Assembly: GCF_041146395.1 (NCBI RefSeq)
Contig: NC_091010.1
Coordinates: 47,574,001-47,638,000 of the forward strand
Length of the DNA: 64,000 nt
Direction of reading: 5' to 3'
Source: Eulemur rufifrons
Lineage: Eukaryota; Chordata; Mammalia; Primates; Lemuridae
A program made the translations under genes and the position numbers. This document shows positions 10,535 through 23,094 of the stretch, one piece after another (position 1 is the first letter of the stretch; each line of letters begins with the position of its first letter). The notes under the pieces are model-generated. The model did no database searches and was not told the DNA's origin. It saw only the letters and a list, made by a program, of their open reading frames with translations.

Positions 10535-10703
10535 CAGGGCACGGGGGTGTGAACCAGCTCGGGGGGGTGTTTGTGAACGGCCGGCCCCTACCCGACGTGG
10601 TGAGGCAGCGCATCGTGGAGCTGGCCCACCAGGGTGTGCGGCCCTGTGACATCTCCCGGCAGCTGCGGGTCAGCCACGGCTGTGTCAGCAAAATCCTGGG
10701 CAG
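10535..10703 (+). CDS. PAX2: PAX2 exon 2, N-terminal half of paired domain
   Basis: It encodes residues 15-71: [20 protein letters not shown] and onward to SKILGR. This is the N-terminal (PAI) helix-turn-helix subdomain that makes the main base-specific contacts. [11 protein letters not shown] is the beta-hairpin and turn, and [16 protein letters not shown] is the recognition-helix signature of the PAX2/5/8 group. The exon is 169 bp and joins exon 1 inside codon 15 (C+CA = Pro). The donor is AG/gtgagg. The acceptor is a tandem ccccag-cag, so two start positions three bases apart are possible; the upstream one gives the standard protein. A run of seven G at 10561-10567 encodes Gly-Gly-Val and is the equivalent of the human frameshift hotspot at c.76. 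Confidence 0.97.
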
Positions 10704-11625
<922 letters not shown>

Positions 11626-12639
11626 TGAGTAAGCCACTTGGGCCAGTAGAGTGGGATTCCAGATCCTGGCTTCTGCCCGTAGGGGTGTCCCGCTGCACCT
11701 CCTCTCTGCTCTTTGTCCCCCTTTGCCCTCTCTCCCTATTCCCAGCCTGAAGTCCTTTGGGCAGGGAGAGGGGACCTGGGAGGCAAAATGATAGACAGAC
11801 AGGGCTGTCTCTGGTTCAGGGCATTCCCTGCCAGGCTTCTCCCGCCGGTGTCCTGGAAATGAATCCAAGTGTTTGTGGTAATTAAGACTCCAAGATTACG
11901 TGCCTCGGGATCTAGAGACAATCACAGCCTGCAGCCCAAGCCTTTAAAATGACCAGTGTCTATTCATCGCCTCCAAACAGACTTCCCTTTCTAAAGACAT
12001 GCTCCCTTCCCCAGGGGAAGCTGCCTGTCCTGGCTCCCCCAGCCTCCCTGCCAACTCCCACAAAATTTGCCTCCCAAGAGCCCAGGTCTTGCTAGCCAGC
12101 TCCACACAAATTTCCGGCCTACAAGCACTGGTGTCCAGGGCTGCAGAGCAAATGCCAACCACCAGCCAGCAACTGGCAGGAAGTAGAGGAGCTGGACAAA
12201 GGTTAGGGTGCCAGGCAGCGAGGGAGAACTCTAGACCTTGAGACTGAACCTTGGGAGATGTCCCCAGCCACCTAGAGTGCCAGGCTGAAGTCTTTGCACT
12301 AATGACAGGCTCAGGCACACGGAGACACAGGCCACAGTCAGCTCAACATGTAGGATAGTTAGGTCTCCTAGTCTCCAAGCTGCTCCAGTGTGCTCTCTGG
12401 TAGACCATATGTGTGCACTCTATGCATGTAAACCCCAGTGAGTGTGCCAGTGTGCCTATCTGTGGTAGCTACAGAACATACAAATAGTGGTTGGGCCCTG
12501 GAACCCCGGCTGGCGAAAGAGATTGCAGACCTATACAACCTGAAAATTGTACATAGAGATCCCGCACAAGTCACACATCAGTCAGAAGCAAGTCCCAGAT
12601 AGCCTTGGGCCCCCCATTTTAAGATAGCCCCAAATGAAA

Positions 12640-12985
12640 AGAGGGCTAAGATTTCATGCCCTTGTTAGCATTTCTACTCTTCATAGGCTCATTATCAGGA
12701 CAACTAATAATTCAGATGGTGCCTTATTCTGAAACTGGCATCACATATAAAGGGTTTTTTTTTAATATTTTGCAAATGATATGGAATTATCCCAAATCAT
12801 CCTGAAAACAGCAGGTAAAATTAGCTGGTAGAATGTACCTTGGCTAAAGAAGATTCCCTCTGCCACACTCGTGCTGTAACGTACTGCGAGGCGACCCCAG
12901 AAATTATCCCGGTGTGTGCCATCTGTATTAAAATGGTTATTCAGTTATGAACAGGGTAACATAATACTGATCAGCTAATTATACA
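12640..12985. promoter_or_regulatory. Candidate conserved non-coding element in intron 3
   Basis: AT-rich, repeat-free DNA about 1 kb after exon 3 with homeodomain-type ATTA/TAAT cores ('caactaataattcag', 'cagctaattatac') and CpGs retained inside an AT-rich setting near 12880-12905. Such CpG retention outside an island suggests constraint. This is a composition-based inference without an alignment. Confidence 0.35.
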
Positions 12986-14489
12986 CCGTCCGAAAACCCT
13001 CCAGCTCCCTGGGCCTGGCTCAGCCAGGTATTGAAAGCATAGTGATTTGACATTCAGATACCTTCCAAAGGAGCTGAAGAAAGATGCTGGGTGGTTCAGG
13101 AGAGGAATAAGTCCTTTGCATTTAAAAGCCAGGGGAGGAGGCTGGGGAAGCTTGGGGCTGAGGCTGGAGTGGCAGTTATGAGGGGAAGGGGACAAAGCAT
13201 TGTTTTCTGAGCCATCTAGGGACTCAGCCTCTTGGCTGACTGCTGGTTCTGGGAACAATTGGAACTGAGGTCTTGGGCAGAGAAGAGTCGGGGCCAAGGG
13301 TGGCCCTGCTGAGGACTGGGTAGTGGTGTTCTGGAGAACATTTAAGAGAAATGCTTGTTGTCAGTGATAGGATTTTCAAGTAATTGGAGGAACCCAAGAC
13401 ATGTAGGGTTTTAGGTAATTTGTTTCTCTTGAATGGGATAGAGGAGTGGAGTGATACAACAGGCATGGTGGTGGCCCTGTCCCTCCTCCCCCCAACAAAT
13501 ACCCCTCACTGGCTGAGATGATTTTGGAAGCTGGCTTAGGCGCAAGTTTGGGATTGCTTTTATCCAGAAAAGCCACGGAATGCAGGGGACAGGTGACCCC
13601 AGGATCAAGCTCCAGAGGCCTCGAGGTACACTCACCAGAATTGGGACAAAGTAGACAAGGGAGCTGCAAGTGAGATGAAAGTGGGAAAGAACAGCCTCAG
13701 CTTGACAGCACTGGCAGCTGCAGAATCCGCGCAGCACAGAGCCCTGCCACCTGAGGGGCACAGAGACTTCCTTTGGGTGTGGAGAAATGGCCATCTGTGG
13801 GCAGGTGTCGCTGGAGATGGAGAGGGAGTGGGAGGAGAGGGACTGAGGCCACCAGCAGGGTGGGCAGTCAGCCCTGGGTCTGCAGTTAGACTTCCCAGCT
13901 TACTTTGTCAATGAGGAGCAGTCAGGCTCTTCCCAGTTTTGCTTTGGGCCAGCATCCTCCCATGGTTCATATTTTGGAAAGAATTCTGGGGGCCAGGGGG
14001 ATGCATGTGGGCACCACACCCTTAGCTTCATTCCTGTAGGTGCTTTGCTCTGAAGAGGGAAGGTTTAGCTGAGATGTGTTGTTTTCACCCTAAAGCCTGA
14101 TAAAGACAGGATATTTCTGCTGCTGCTGGTTATGTCAGAACTTTGCCTCTTCTCTGTTTTGAGAATTCTCACTCACTGTAGGAAGAGCCTGGAAATTTTC
14201 CTCTGTGCAGAAAGTGTGGTGCATCGGGGAGCGGATGGGCCTTGAGTTTAGAGCTTTATCCCTGGTGAGGTGCCCACTTTCGTTGAGTACTTTGTAACGG
14301 TTATGAGTAAGGATGTGCAGGAGCCGGTGGCTGGCAAGGAAGGAAGTCCACACATGCTCGCCCACCTGAGCCAAAGGTTTTTCATCTTCTCCTCCCCAAA
14401 ACAGATGCTGTCGCCGCACTTGAAATATGTTGTTATGGTTATAAACTAAATTGCTTTTCATGCTTTAAAAATGGTTTTGGCATTCTCTG

Positions 14490-14710
14490 ATCCTGTCGCG
14501 ATAAAGGCTTGGCCGTCCAACCTGCATTCTCTATTAGTAAATCCTTCTAGACGTGCCTCTCTGAACCAAAGGACTGGGTCAGGAAGACCTCCCCACTCCC
14601 AGAGACCACTGTCAAAAATCCCCGAGGATTGACTGGGTTGCTTAGTATGTGGAATTTATCTGAATCTTTCTAAATATCGGGTAACCGATTGCGGAGCACG
14701 GAGTTGCCAG
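14490..14710. promoter_or_regulatory. Candidate conserved non-coding element in intron 3
   Basis: Single-copy DNA with retained CpG in an AT-balanced context ('cctgtcgcgataaagg', 'aaatatcgggtaaccgatt'), flanked by ordinary intron. Possible enhancer, on composition only. Confidence 0.28.
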
Positions 14711-15883
14711 CTCTTCAGCTTGTACAGCGCTGCTGTGGAGAGTGGGTGTTTATAAACAGGTGACTCTAGATGGAAACTTGGTGTGGGAAATGGCCTGGAG
14801 GGGGAAGAGGTGGAGGGAGATCCATGCTACTGAAAGAGGAAAAAGTCACCTGGTTACACCACTGAACAACCGACTAGGCAGGAAGGATTTTCCTGATTAT
14901 ATGCCAAAGTTTTCTGGTTTGGCTGGTGCTCTGGGCAGGAAATAGAGCTCCTTTGAAAGAACAGGCACAAACCCCAGATAGAGTCTAGGGAAACTGAAGA
15001 TCCCCTGAGGGTGCTCTCTTGGAATGAGCTGACAAAAAGGGCATCACCTTCTACTTTTTCAGCCTGACCGACACTCTTTGGGGTCAGGGCCACTCCCCAT
15101 TCCTAGATCTTTGGAGTGGACTCTGCCAGAGTCAACTGCGCACTGACCACCCACTATCCACACTCACCCTTAGTCTGTTTGGCTCTAAGTGAGCACATTA
15201 ATTCTCCTAGCAGTGGCAACGCTGGCTTCAAGAACGCTATAATCCCAGCACAGTGGTAAAGAATTTTATCCTGTGCTATTTGAGTGTCCCCTTTGTGTCA
15301 TTCTGGGGTCTTTGTCAGAGGTCCAGCAGTGGGGTGACAGTGGTCTACCAGTTGTTCTTTCAAAGGCCCAAAAAATCTAGGAGCTGCTCATCCTAACCAA
15401 GGGAATGTTGAAGACATGTTCAGGGCTGAGGTCTGCTTGTCCCTCTCAGAACATTGCGTATTTGACTCTCGGACCTGGCTTGGCATGAAGCTGGGCCAGA
15501 GGGGCGGCATTGTCTGCCACATCTCCATACCCTTGCAGCTGTTTGGTGGTCAGGCTGTTGGTCTCGTGGCAAAGATCCAGGGCAAGTTGGAGAGTTAAAA
15601 AGACTTCTACCCACACAGGAATGAGAAAAATAAGGACAGAGAATTTGCCTTCTGCGGCCCTGAGCCTAGCAGACTGAGCTCACAAATAGCAGACAAACAA
15701 GCCAGTTTCTGTCTGAAAAGCCTTGCTCACTTGTCCTTGTCCTTCCCCAGATAGTCCCCTGTTGTAGAAGTTGCCCATCATTATAATAACACGTGAAATA
15801 GGCATGACAGTTGGTAGTCTTAGTCCTTAAAATGGGCTAGAGTTGTCTTCCTGAAAGTCTCAATTTTGTTTCCTCAGTTATTT

Positions 15884-16184
15884 TATTTTTATTTATTTTT
15901 GAGATGGAGTCCTGCTCTGTTGCCCTGGCTAGAGTACAGTGGGGTCATTGTAGCTCACTGCAACCTCAAACTCCTGGGCTGAAGCGATCCTACTGCCTCA
16001 GCTTCCAGGGTAGCTGGGACTACAGGTGCACACCATAACCCCTGTCTAATTTTTTCTATTTTTGGTAGAGATGAGGGTCTTGCTGTTACTCAGGCTGGTC
16101 TCGAACTCTTGAGCTCAAGCGATCCTACCGCTGTAGCCACCCAGAGTGCTAGGATTACAGGCGTGAACCACAGCGTGTCTAGCC
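15884..16184 (-). mobile_element. Alu-type SINE, older copy
   Basis: A dimeric 7SL-derived element in reverse orientation. Its T-rich head (the inverted A tail) is at 15884-15900, and the inverted 5' end is the 'gcgtgaaccacagcgtg' region. A 12-base target-site duplication, cctcagttattt / cctcagttactt, flanks it at 15872-15883 and 16185-16196. It is clearly diverged from the young copies at 37.5 and 48.5 kb. Confidence 0.85.
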
Positions 16185-16197
16185 CCTCAGTTACTTC

Positions 16198-16510
16198 AGA
16201 CTGGTCTTCTTTTTTTTTTTTTTTTTTTTTTCTTCCAACAGTAGTTTCATGAGGCACCTACAACAGTTACATGGCGAGAGACCTCGAACAGGAAATGCAA
16301 GCTGCTTTTATAGCCCCGGATAGGTGTGTCCCACAAGCGTGTCCCACAGGGATAGGTGGAGGGCCTGACTATGCATGTCCTGGGCGGATACACTAGGAGG
16401 CCTAGACCGCTCCCCACAGCTCCCCCTTTTGTTTTTGCCTCATGGTGAACGGAAGCCCCAGTCCGGATCTAGGGTCACAGTTCACCAAGGGGCGTTAGAC
16501 TGGTCTTCTT
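16198..16510 (-). mobile_element. Retrotransposed 3' end of an endogenous retroviral RNA
   Basis: An identical 14-base duplication, agactggtcttctt, lies at 16198-16211 and 16497-16510. Inside it, read on the minus strand, is about 78 bp of unique sequence, a polypurine tract (aaacaaaagggggag, around 16422-16436), a TG-starting LTR-like segment of 187 bp (16418 down to 16232) with a TATA box (ctataaaagc, near 16305-16314), and then a poly(A) tail (seen as T at 16210-16231). The order polypurine tract, U3, short R, poly(A) is that of the 3' end of a retroviral transcript. The poly(A) tail and the long duplication show LINE-1-type retroposition rather than integrase insertion. No viral coding region is present. 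The start of the LTR suggests a betaretrovirus-like (class II) source, but the family is uncertain. Confidence 0.6.
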
Positions 16511-16514
16511 GGCC

Positions 16515-17680
16515 AGCAGTCCTGTTAGTCTGACTGTCTCCCTGTTGGCTCGTTCTGCAGGTGTTCAGGCCAGAAAATGGCTTTCAGGTGAGAGCAATGG
16601 CTGGTTGCCTTAAGTTCTTACCTCAGCTGGAAACTCTTGAGAGGGGGCAGACAGGAGGGGTCGGGCCTAACAACAGCTCCAGGTGGGTTTTGGAGGACAA
16701 TGCAGAGAAGAAAAGAGAGGGAAACCCCTAAATAAATAAATAAATTGTGTCCCAACTGTTCTGAGAACTCAATAAAACAATCACATCAAATATGAAGAGA
16801 CATAAATCTTGTGTCTGCACAGGTAACCTACTCAATTGCTTTTATTATCACTCAGGCTGCCTCCATTTATTACCGTCCATGGCCTGGGCAAAGGAGGCTG
16901 CATGGAGGGTGGTCTCCAGTGCAATCCTACACCCCGAGAGGCAACAATCAGCCCATACAGCCAGGGATTTCGATGGGAGCCCAGGAAGGGCCCATCTGTC
17001 TGCATGAAAACCAATCAATAACTCTGTAACCAGAGCCCTTGTCACAGGGAAATGGACAACACAACAGTTCAATAGAGGGGCCACAGGGGGAATTAGCCAA
17101 GTGGAGATGGGGCCAGGCAGGAGCAGCCCCTGGAAAAGGGAAACAGGGGTACCTGGAAAAGGGGAGATTGGGAGGGGAGGGGGATGTGGCAGGAGAGAAC
17201 AGTAGCTTTGCATGCATATTAGCATAAGGAGGGGGCTATTGTGTAAAGCAGACTCAGGGAATGAGAGGCAACGTTGGAAGTTAGGGTGGTAGGGAACATG
17301 TATTTTGGAAGGCATTTAGAGAACGGGCTTGTACAATGGGATAGTGTGAGTGTTTATATGATGGTATGATGGTTTGATGGTATGTGCTTATGGACTAGAA
17401 TATTACAGCTTCTAGAGCAAGAGGAGCAATGGTGGTAACTGGTGTAACTGGTGTGGAAGATTAATTGCACCCCCTGACACCTGCACTCTGAAGAGGGGGC
17501 TCCCTATGAGCCCACATCGGATGGGGGTCCTGCTTCTCAGCAGAACTGATGCAGGAACACCTTAAACCAGGGGCCCCATTGTTTGCTCCCAGCTTCCTAG
17601 GGCTCCAGCCTTAGCTAATCTGCAACTTTGCCTCTTAGTGCTCAGGTCTGTCCTTAGACCCTCCTTGTTTCTCCCTGGAG
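16515..17680. other. Intron 3 single-copy stretch
   Basis: No recognised repeat or gene, apart from an (AAAT) run around 16731-16745. The sequence at 16790-17230 is moderately AT-rich and non-repetitive, and could be regulatory. Nothing stronger can be said. Confidence 0.4.
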
Positions 17681-17690
17681 TTGGAATTCT

Positions 17691-18029
17691 ATTTTTTTTT
17701 TTTTTTTTTTTTTTTTTTTGAGACAGAGTCTCACTCTGTTGCCCAGGCTAGAGTGCTGTGGCATTAGCCTAGCTCACAGCAACCTCAAACTCCTGGGCTC
17801 AAGCGATCCTCCTGCCTCAGCCTCCCCAGTAGCTGGGACTACAGGCATGTGACACCATGCCCGGCTACTTTTTTCTATTTTTAGTTGCCCAGCTAATTTC
17901 TTTCTATTTTTAGTAGAGACAGGGTCTCGCTCTTGCTGAGGCTGGTCTCAAACTCCTGAGCTCAAGCAATCCTCCCACTTCGGCCTCCCAGAGTGCTAGG
18001 ATTATAGGCATGAGCTACCACACCTGGCC
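17691..18029 (-). mobile_element. Alu-type SINE, strepsirrhine-like
   Basis: A full-length dimeric Alu-type element in reverse orientation with a T run of about 28 bases at its left end. Flanking duplication tggaattct lies at 17682-17690 and 18030-18038. The linker between monomers (around 17880-17912) carries a tandem 'ctatttttagttgcccagct' type segment, unlike the linker in the two younger copies. Confidence 0.9.
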
Positions 18030-18060
18030 TGGAATTCTCATATTAAAAGGAAAATGTATA

Positions 18061-18423
18061 CAAATGGTCCCCAAGTTATGATGATTCAACTTGAAATTTT
18101 TTTTGACTTTACAATGTACAAAAACAATACACATTCAGTAGAAATTGTACTTCAAGTACTCATATACCCATTCTGTTTTTCACTTTCAGCACAATATTCA
18201 ATAAATTATATGACATATGCAACACTTTATTATAAAATAGGCTTTGTGTTAGATGACTTTGCCCAACTATAGGCTAATGTAAGTGTTTTGAGCATGTTTA
18301 AGCTAGGCTAGGCTAAGCTATGATGTTCCATAGTTAGACTCATTAAGTGCATTTTCAACTTAGGTATTTTCAATATATGGGGTTTATTGGGACATAACGC
18401 TATCGTAAGTCAAGGAGCATCTG
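18061..18423. mobile_element. Tigger-type (MER28-like) DNA transposon relic
   Basis: A 363-bp non-autonomous element with matching terminal inverted repeats. The left end reads caaatggtccccaagttatg and the reversed right end reads cagatgctccttgacttacg. A TA dinucleotide flanks both sides (18059-18060 and 18424-18425), the target duplication of Tc1/mariner elements. The interior ('gtacttcaag', 'caatattcaataaatta', 'agctaggctaggctaagcta') matches the MER28-like Tigger family as I remember it. The subfamily name is less certain than the superfamily. Confidence 0.75.
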
Positions 18424-18876
18424 TACTGGAAAGAATTCCTTTTTCACTTCCTGTTCTTTAAAGAAATACAGCATAAAGGGTGCTCATCAGAATCCCTGCT
18501 GCTTCTTCTTATACCCACCCCATCCCTCCAAGCCAGGTGTCCAGAGCTCAGATTCTCACAGGGGAAGCAGCTGCAGGTGCAGCTATGCCCCATGTGCTTT
18601 CATAGCCATGTGGGTGAGGCTAGAGAAGGGGGAAGGGCTCCTGAGACCTGAGGAGTGGGAAATAGTGTCTCACAACCAAAGCCCAAATAGCAAGTGAAAT
18701 ATTAGACAGGTGAGAAGTTAAATCACCTTGGGTTTATCTATCTTCCACTGAACTGCTGGGTTGAGATGGTTTCCTCCTGTTAAATAGGTTATTTGTTTTG
18801 GTGCTAGAAAGGTGCAGCTTGAATATATTCATGATGGTTTATAGGTATAGAGGTTGACGTTTTCTGTGTGCTGATT

Positions 18877-18912
18877 TGTGTGTGTGTATGTGTGTGTGTG
18901 TGTGTGTGTGTG
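18877..18912 (+). repeat. (TG)n microsatellite
   Basis: About 18 TG units with one TA interruption. It is adjacent to a TG-containing flank and likely polymorphic. Confidence 0.95.
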
Positions 18913-21219
18913 CACCTACCTGTGTCTACTCTTAGAGCTCTCAGGCCAAGAGGAGGAAAGAGAGGAAGTCCCACAGGATGTGACCTGAAGCCACGGACAA
19001 AGGCTGGACACCTTTTACTTGGGCTGTGAGATCAATCATTGAGGCAGTCACTGGCCTTTGGGTGAGGCGGCAGCAGTAGCAGGGTGGGGCTGAAGATTTC
19101 TCATTTCGTAATTTAGGCAAATAGGAGCCAGATTTTCCTTCAATTATTTGCATTTTATTAATAACACCCTGTAGTTCAGTTAGCCCCAAATTAGAGGGGC
19201 TTTGCCGCAGCAATGCCACCTTTATGATGGAAAGCCGTGTGACCAGCCGTCCATCCTCGCTTTGACACTTGAGTCCCAGCCCAGTTGGAGGGGCTAGTTA
19301 GGGACCAACAGCATAAGTAACCAAGAAGATGCCCTTCCTGGCACACTGCTTCCTCCAGAGCTGCGGTCCAGTGACTCACAAACCAGGTCCGCCAGGAGGA
19401 GGTAGGGCAGCAGCACTGGGACAGTGTGGGGCAGGGCTCTCCTCAGGGCCAGGCCCCAGGCCAGCCTCCAAGACCTTTCTCAATAATCTAGGTGCCAGGG
19501 ACGTAAGAAGAGGCTCACTGGGTGTGGGAAATGCATAGCTGGCCTCTGGAGCAGGCTTGGAGTCCAGGCGAGCACCATGGCACAGGCAGATGCCTGGGGC
19601 CTCCTGAGGAGGTTGCAGGGAGCCCTTGGGGGTGTGGGAAGTAAGGGGAAAATGGCCCGGCCCTGGAGGAGGAGCAGGCCTCTGTGCACCGGGAACTCTC
19701 AGGTAAGAGAGGAAGGCATGTCGGAGGGAGGGAGACGGGAGAGGCTATAGAGCCAGGCTCCTCTCATGGCACATCCTCAACAACTGCCGGAGCAACTGGC
19801 TGTTTCTTTTGTTTATTGAGAGATAATATGATGAAAAGATATTTTGTGTTTTCATAAAGAGAGGAGAGAGGGGAGAGGCTGGGAGTCAGGTGGCTCCTAT
19901 TCTAGCAAGGCTCAGGCTTATGGTAGGGATGTGGGGGAAAGGAAAGGAGTGTCCCAAAGTCCAGACTGGTGTTTGCCAAGGGCAGTGATGGAGACAACCC
20001 ATGGCTACAGGGCTCATGTGCACCAATGTCCTCAGGGCCTTGGTAGGGAGGGCACATGGGAGAGGCTACAGGAGATGAGACAAAAGGAGGCAAGAACTGG
20101 GCAAATGTAGCTGGAACACACAGGCCTGGGCCGCAGGCACTGGTGCAGGCAGACTGGAGTTTTAAAAACTCTATGCTAGCCAAATTAAACATAGCTTTGG
20201 GCCTGATTTCAGCCAGTCTACCTAACTGGACATTCTTATCTCTCTGCCTTAGATCACAGCAGTAACATCAGTGCAAGTGCGGGACAGGACATTTCCTGAG
20301 CCCCTTAGTCCAGAAGCTCCTGGGGAAGGGAGTGGAGGAGAGATTGTGACTCCCTACAACTGGGGGAGGAGAGGGTAAGATGTGGTTGGGGAGGGGACAG
20401 AAAGTGAGGATGAGGACTGGAAGAGGGAGCAGGAGGCCGTGAAGCTGAGAGGTGGAAGGTAGCTGTCTGGGAGCTGCCTTGGCCTGGATGGGCTCATTTG
20501 AGACTGGAGCATATGGCCGAGTGCGGGACACAGAACTACAGAGTTTGAGCCAGGGGCTTGGATCTGCTCCTCTGAGCCAGGGGTATATGGTAGCCCTGCA
20601 AGGTCTTGGAGGTGGCTGGAGGGAGCCAGAGATCCAGGCTGCTGGTTGTCCAGGCCAATGGGGGCCTGAGGAGTGGCCCAGAGGTGGCAAAGGAGAAAAG
20701 AGAGGACCAGCCAGGGAGGAGAAAGGTGGGCAGATTCCGAGAAGAGGGTGGAACAAAGGAAGCAGGATGGGAGGTAGGCCAGAGCTATGTGGCTCTTTCT
20801 GAGAGGGACCCACAGGAGCGCGTGGTATGGCCATGGCCACCTGCCTCTCGGCACACTGCAAGGCAGGCCGGCAGTGGCTGTGGGGCCGCTGCAATGCAGT
20901 TGCTCCAGCCTGGTCCCTGGAAGGCTGGAGAGCTAGAGTCGGGGAGAGGCCAAGCAGAAGGGAGGGAGCTCCCCACCTCTGGCAGGTTCCAGATTAGAGA
21001 CCCTTCCACCCAGAGCCCTTGGCCACTTCACTCTGGACTTACTGCTCTGCCTGCCCTCAGTCCTGTCCAAACTGCAGTGATCTCCCTCTGCAGCAACCTG
21101 GGAACAGAGCAAGCCAGAGGGCAGGACCAGCAGCTCCTGGCAGGGCTGTGGAGCAGGACAGCAGGCTGGGAGGGGACCTGTGTTCACCTTGCAGGCACAG
21201 CAGTGTCAAGAAATTGAAA

Positions 21220-21330
21220 GCTGGGTGTGATGGTAGCCATGGTGGTGCACATTTGTGTTCCTAGCTACTTGGGAGGCTGAGGCAGGAGAATCACTTGAGC
21301 CCGGGAGTTCAACACCGTCTCAAAAAAAAA
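21220..21330 (+). mobile_element. Truncated Alu-type monomer
   Basis: It contains the right-arm consensus 'gctacttgggaggctgagg' and 'aatcacttgagcccggga', then a short A run. Internal sequence is missing compared with a complete arm, and no convincing flanking duplication was found. Confidence 0.75.
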
Positions 21331-23094
21331 GAGAGAGATAGAAATCAGATAGAGGATGGATTGGAGAGGACTGGGAGAGAGAGGAGGGGGTGGGGAGGGA
21401 GAACAAAAGTGGCTCCAGAACTTGAGCAAATAGAAGTGAGCCCTGGGAGCAGTTTTCCCTGGCCCTGATGCTGGGGTGGGGGTGGGGAGGCCCTTTGCTG
21501 GGCCCAGCTGCCCTGCCCACACCTGGCAGGTAAAGGAAGCTGGAGGACAACCATTCTGGTCTGACAACCATTCTGCCTCTTTTCTTGTGAGCTTTCCTCC
21601 TAATTCTAGAGGGCAAGCAGTAGAGCCTGCTTTGGTGTGTTGTCCCAGGAGAAGTTGATTATGTGTTGGGAGGTTCTGTGTGGCTCTGCTTTGGAAAGAG
21701 AGTGTGTGCTGGTGGCATCTAGCTAAGCCTGGCATCCATGCCCTTGGAAGCTGTCTAAATAGCCCTGGCATCCCAGGGAACTCTCAAAAGGAGTCAGTCT
21801 TGTCACACTGGGAGCTGGTGGTTTGCTACTCAGAAGGCTTCCGGCTAAAGGAATTGTTTGGTCCCAGAATGAAAGTCTCTGCCATGGCTTGGATGGCCTG
21901 TGTGTTTGGGATGTTAGCAAATGTTACCCAGAGAGCACAGGGTTGAATGGACAGTAGACGTCCTGCTGGGTCAATGAGTGGGGGTCCTGAAAGGTACACA
22001 AAGGGTGCTGACACATTTGGTCTGTGTGTATGCACGCGTCTTGGGATGCAAACACTTGTGACCAGCGTGCATTTGCACTCCCGGAGGTGAGTGTGTCAAG
22101 TTTGTGATGGCGGGGTTGTGGGTACGCCTAATGCTGCGCTAGGAGAACTGGTAGCAGTTGCTTTGTTTGTGTCTGCTGACGTCCTCAAAGGGAGCATGTG
22201 TTTGGGTAGGAACAAAGGCCAGGATAGTTATCTCCTTTTATCATCTGCAGAGTGCGTGCCTCCCCTCCCTCTCCGCAGTCCCTTACTCTTCTTCCTCTTT
22301 CTCCTCCTCCTCATTGCTACCGGGTACTTGGTACTCAGTTTAGCTGGTTTGGGTTAGGAGGCCAATCTCAGTAGACTCTAATTGAAGAGTGAAGAGAATC
22401 TGATAAGATAAGGAAGGCCATCCTTCCTCTAGGGACCAATAGAGGTTTCATGTTCCCCTCCCTTCACTTCTCCATGGAGCTGACACTCGGGCAGGCAGCG
22501 TTCCGACTGTGACTGTCTGGCGTCGGGGAGAGCTAGGGGGAAGGCAATACGCCCAGGGTTGGGACTTGGGTTCCTTACTCCATCACTGTGGTCCTGGAAG
22601 AGAAAGCCTAACAGAGTCCAGATGCAAGAGGAAAAAGGGTAGCAGAGAGACAGGAAGAAAGAAAGAGCCGACGAGATTGACACTGACCGGCCCCAGCTAA
22701 GGTCTGTTTTTCGGTCACAGACATGGACTGTGTTGGGGAGAGGGCATCTTTTTTAATTAGGGAAGAGGTTCTGAAGCCTTTTGGCCAGTCTATGGGGCTG
22801 AGCACTCGGCTTTCTGCAGACGGTACAACCCTGATCGGGTTCCAGCTCCTCCTGGAAACATCCTCATTCTTGATCCCCTGCCCTCCCACCCAGCACATGC
22901 ACATTTGCCTCTGCACCACCCTCTCTTCCCTGAACTTGGCTCTGAGGACCAAGGAACCCCTGGCCCCGAGGAGACAACCTGGACGGCCATGCAGACTCTG
23001 CAGGAGATGACCTCCCAGGATGGGTACAAAAAAGTTGAGAGAAATTCATTTCATGGCCAGTGGCTGCTTAGAAAAGGCGATTCCAGCATACAAA

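Noticed and set aside
16198..16510. Ordinary solo LTR
   Set aside because: The 14-base duplication, the poly(A) tail at the 3' end and the internal sequence plus polypurine tract upstream of the LTR part do not fit integrase insertion followed by LTR recombination.
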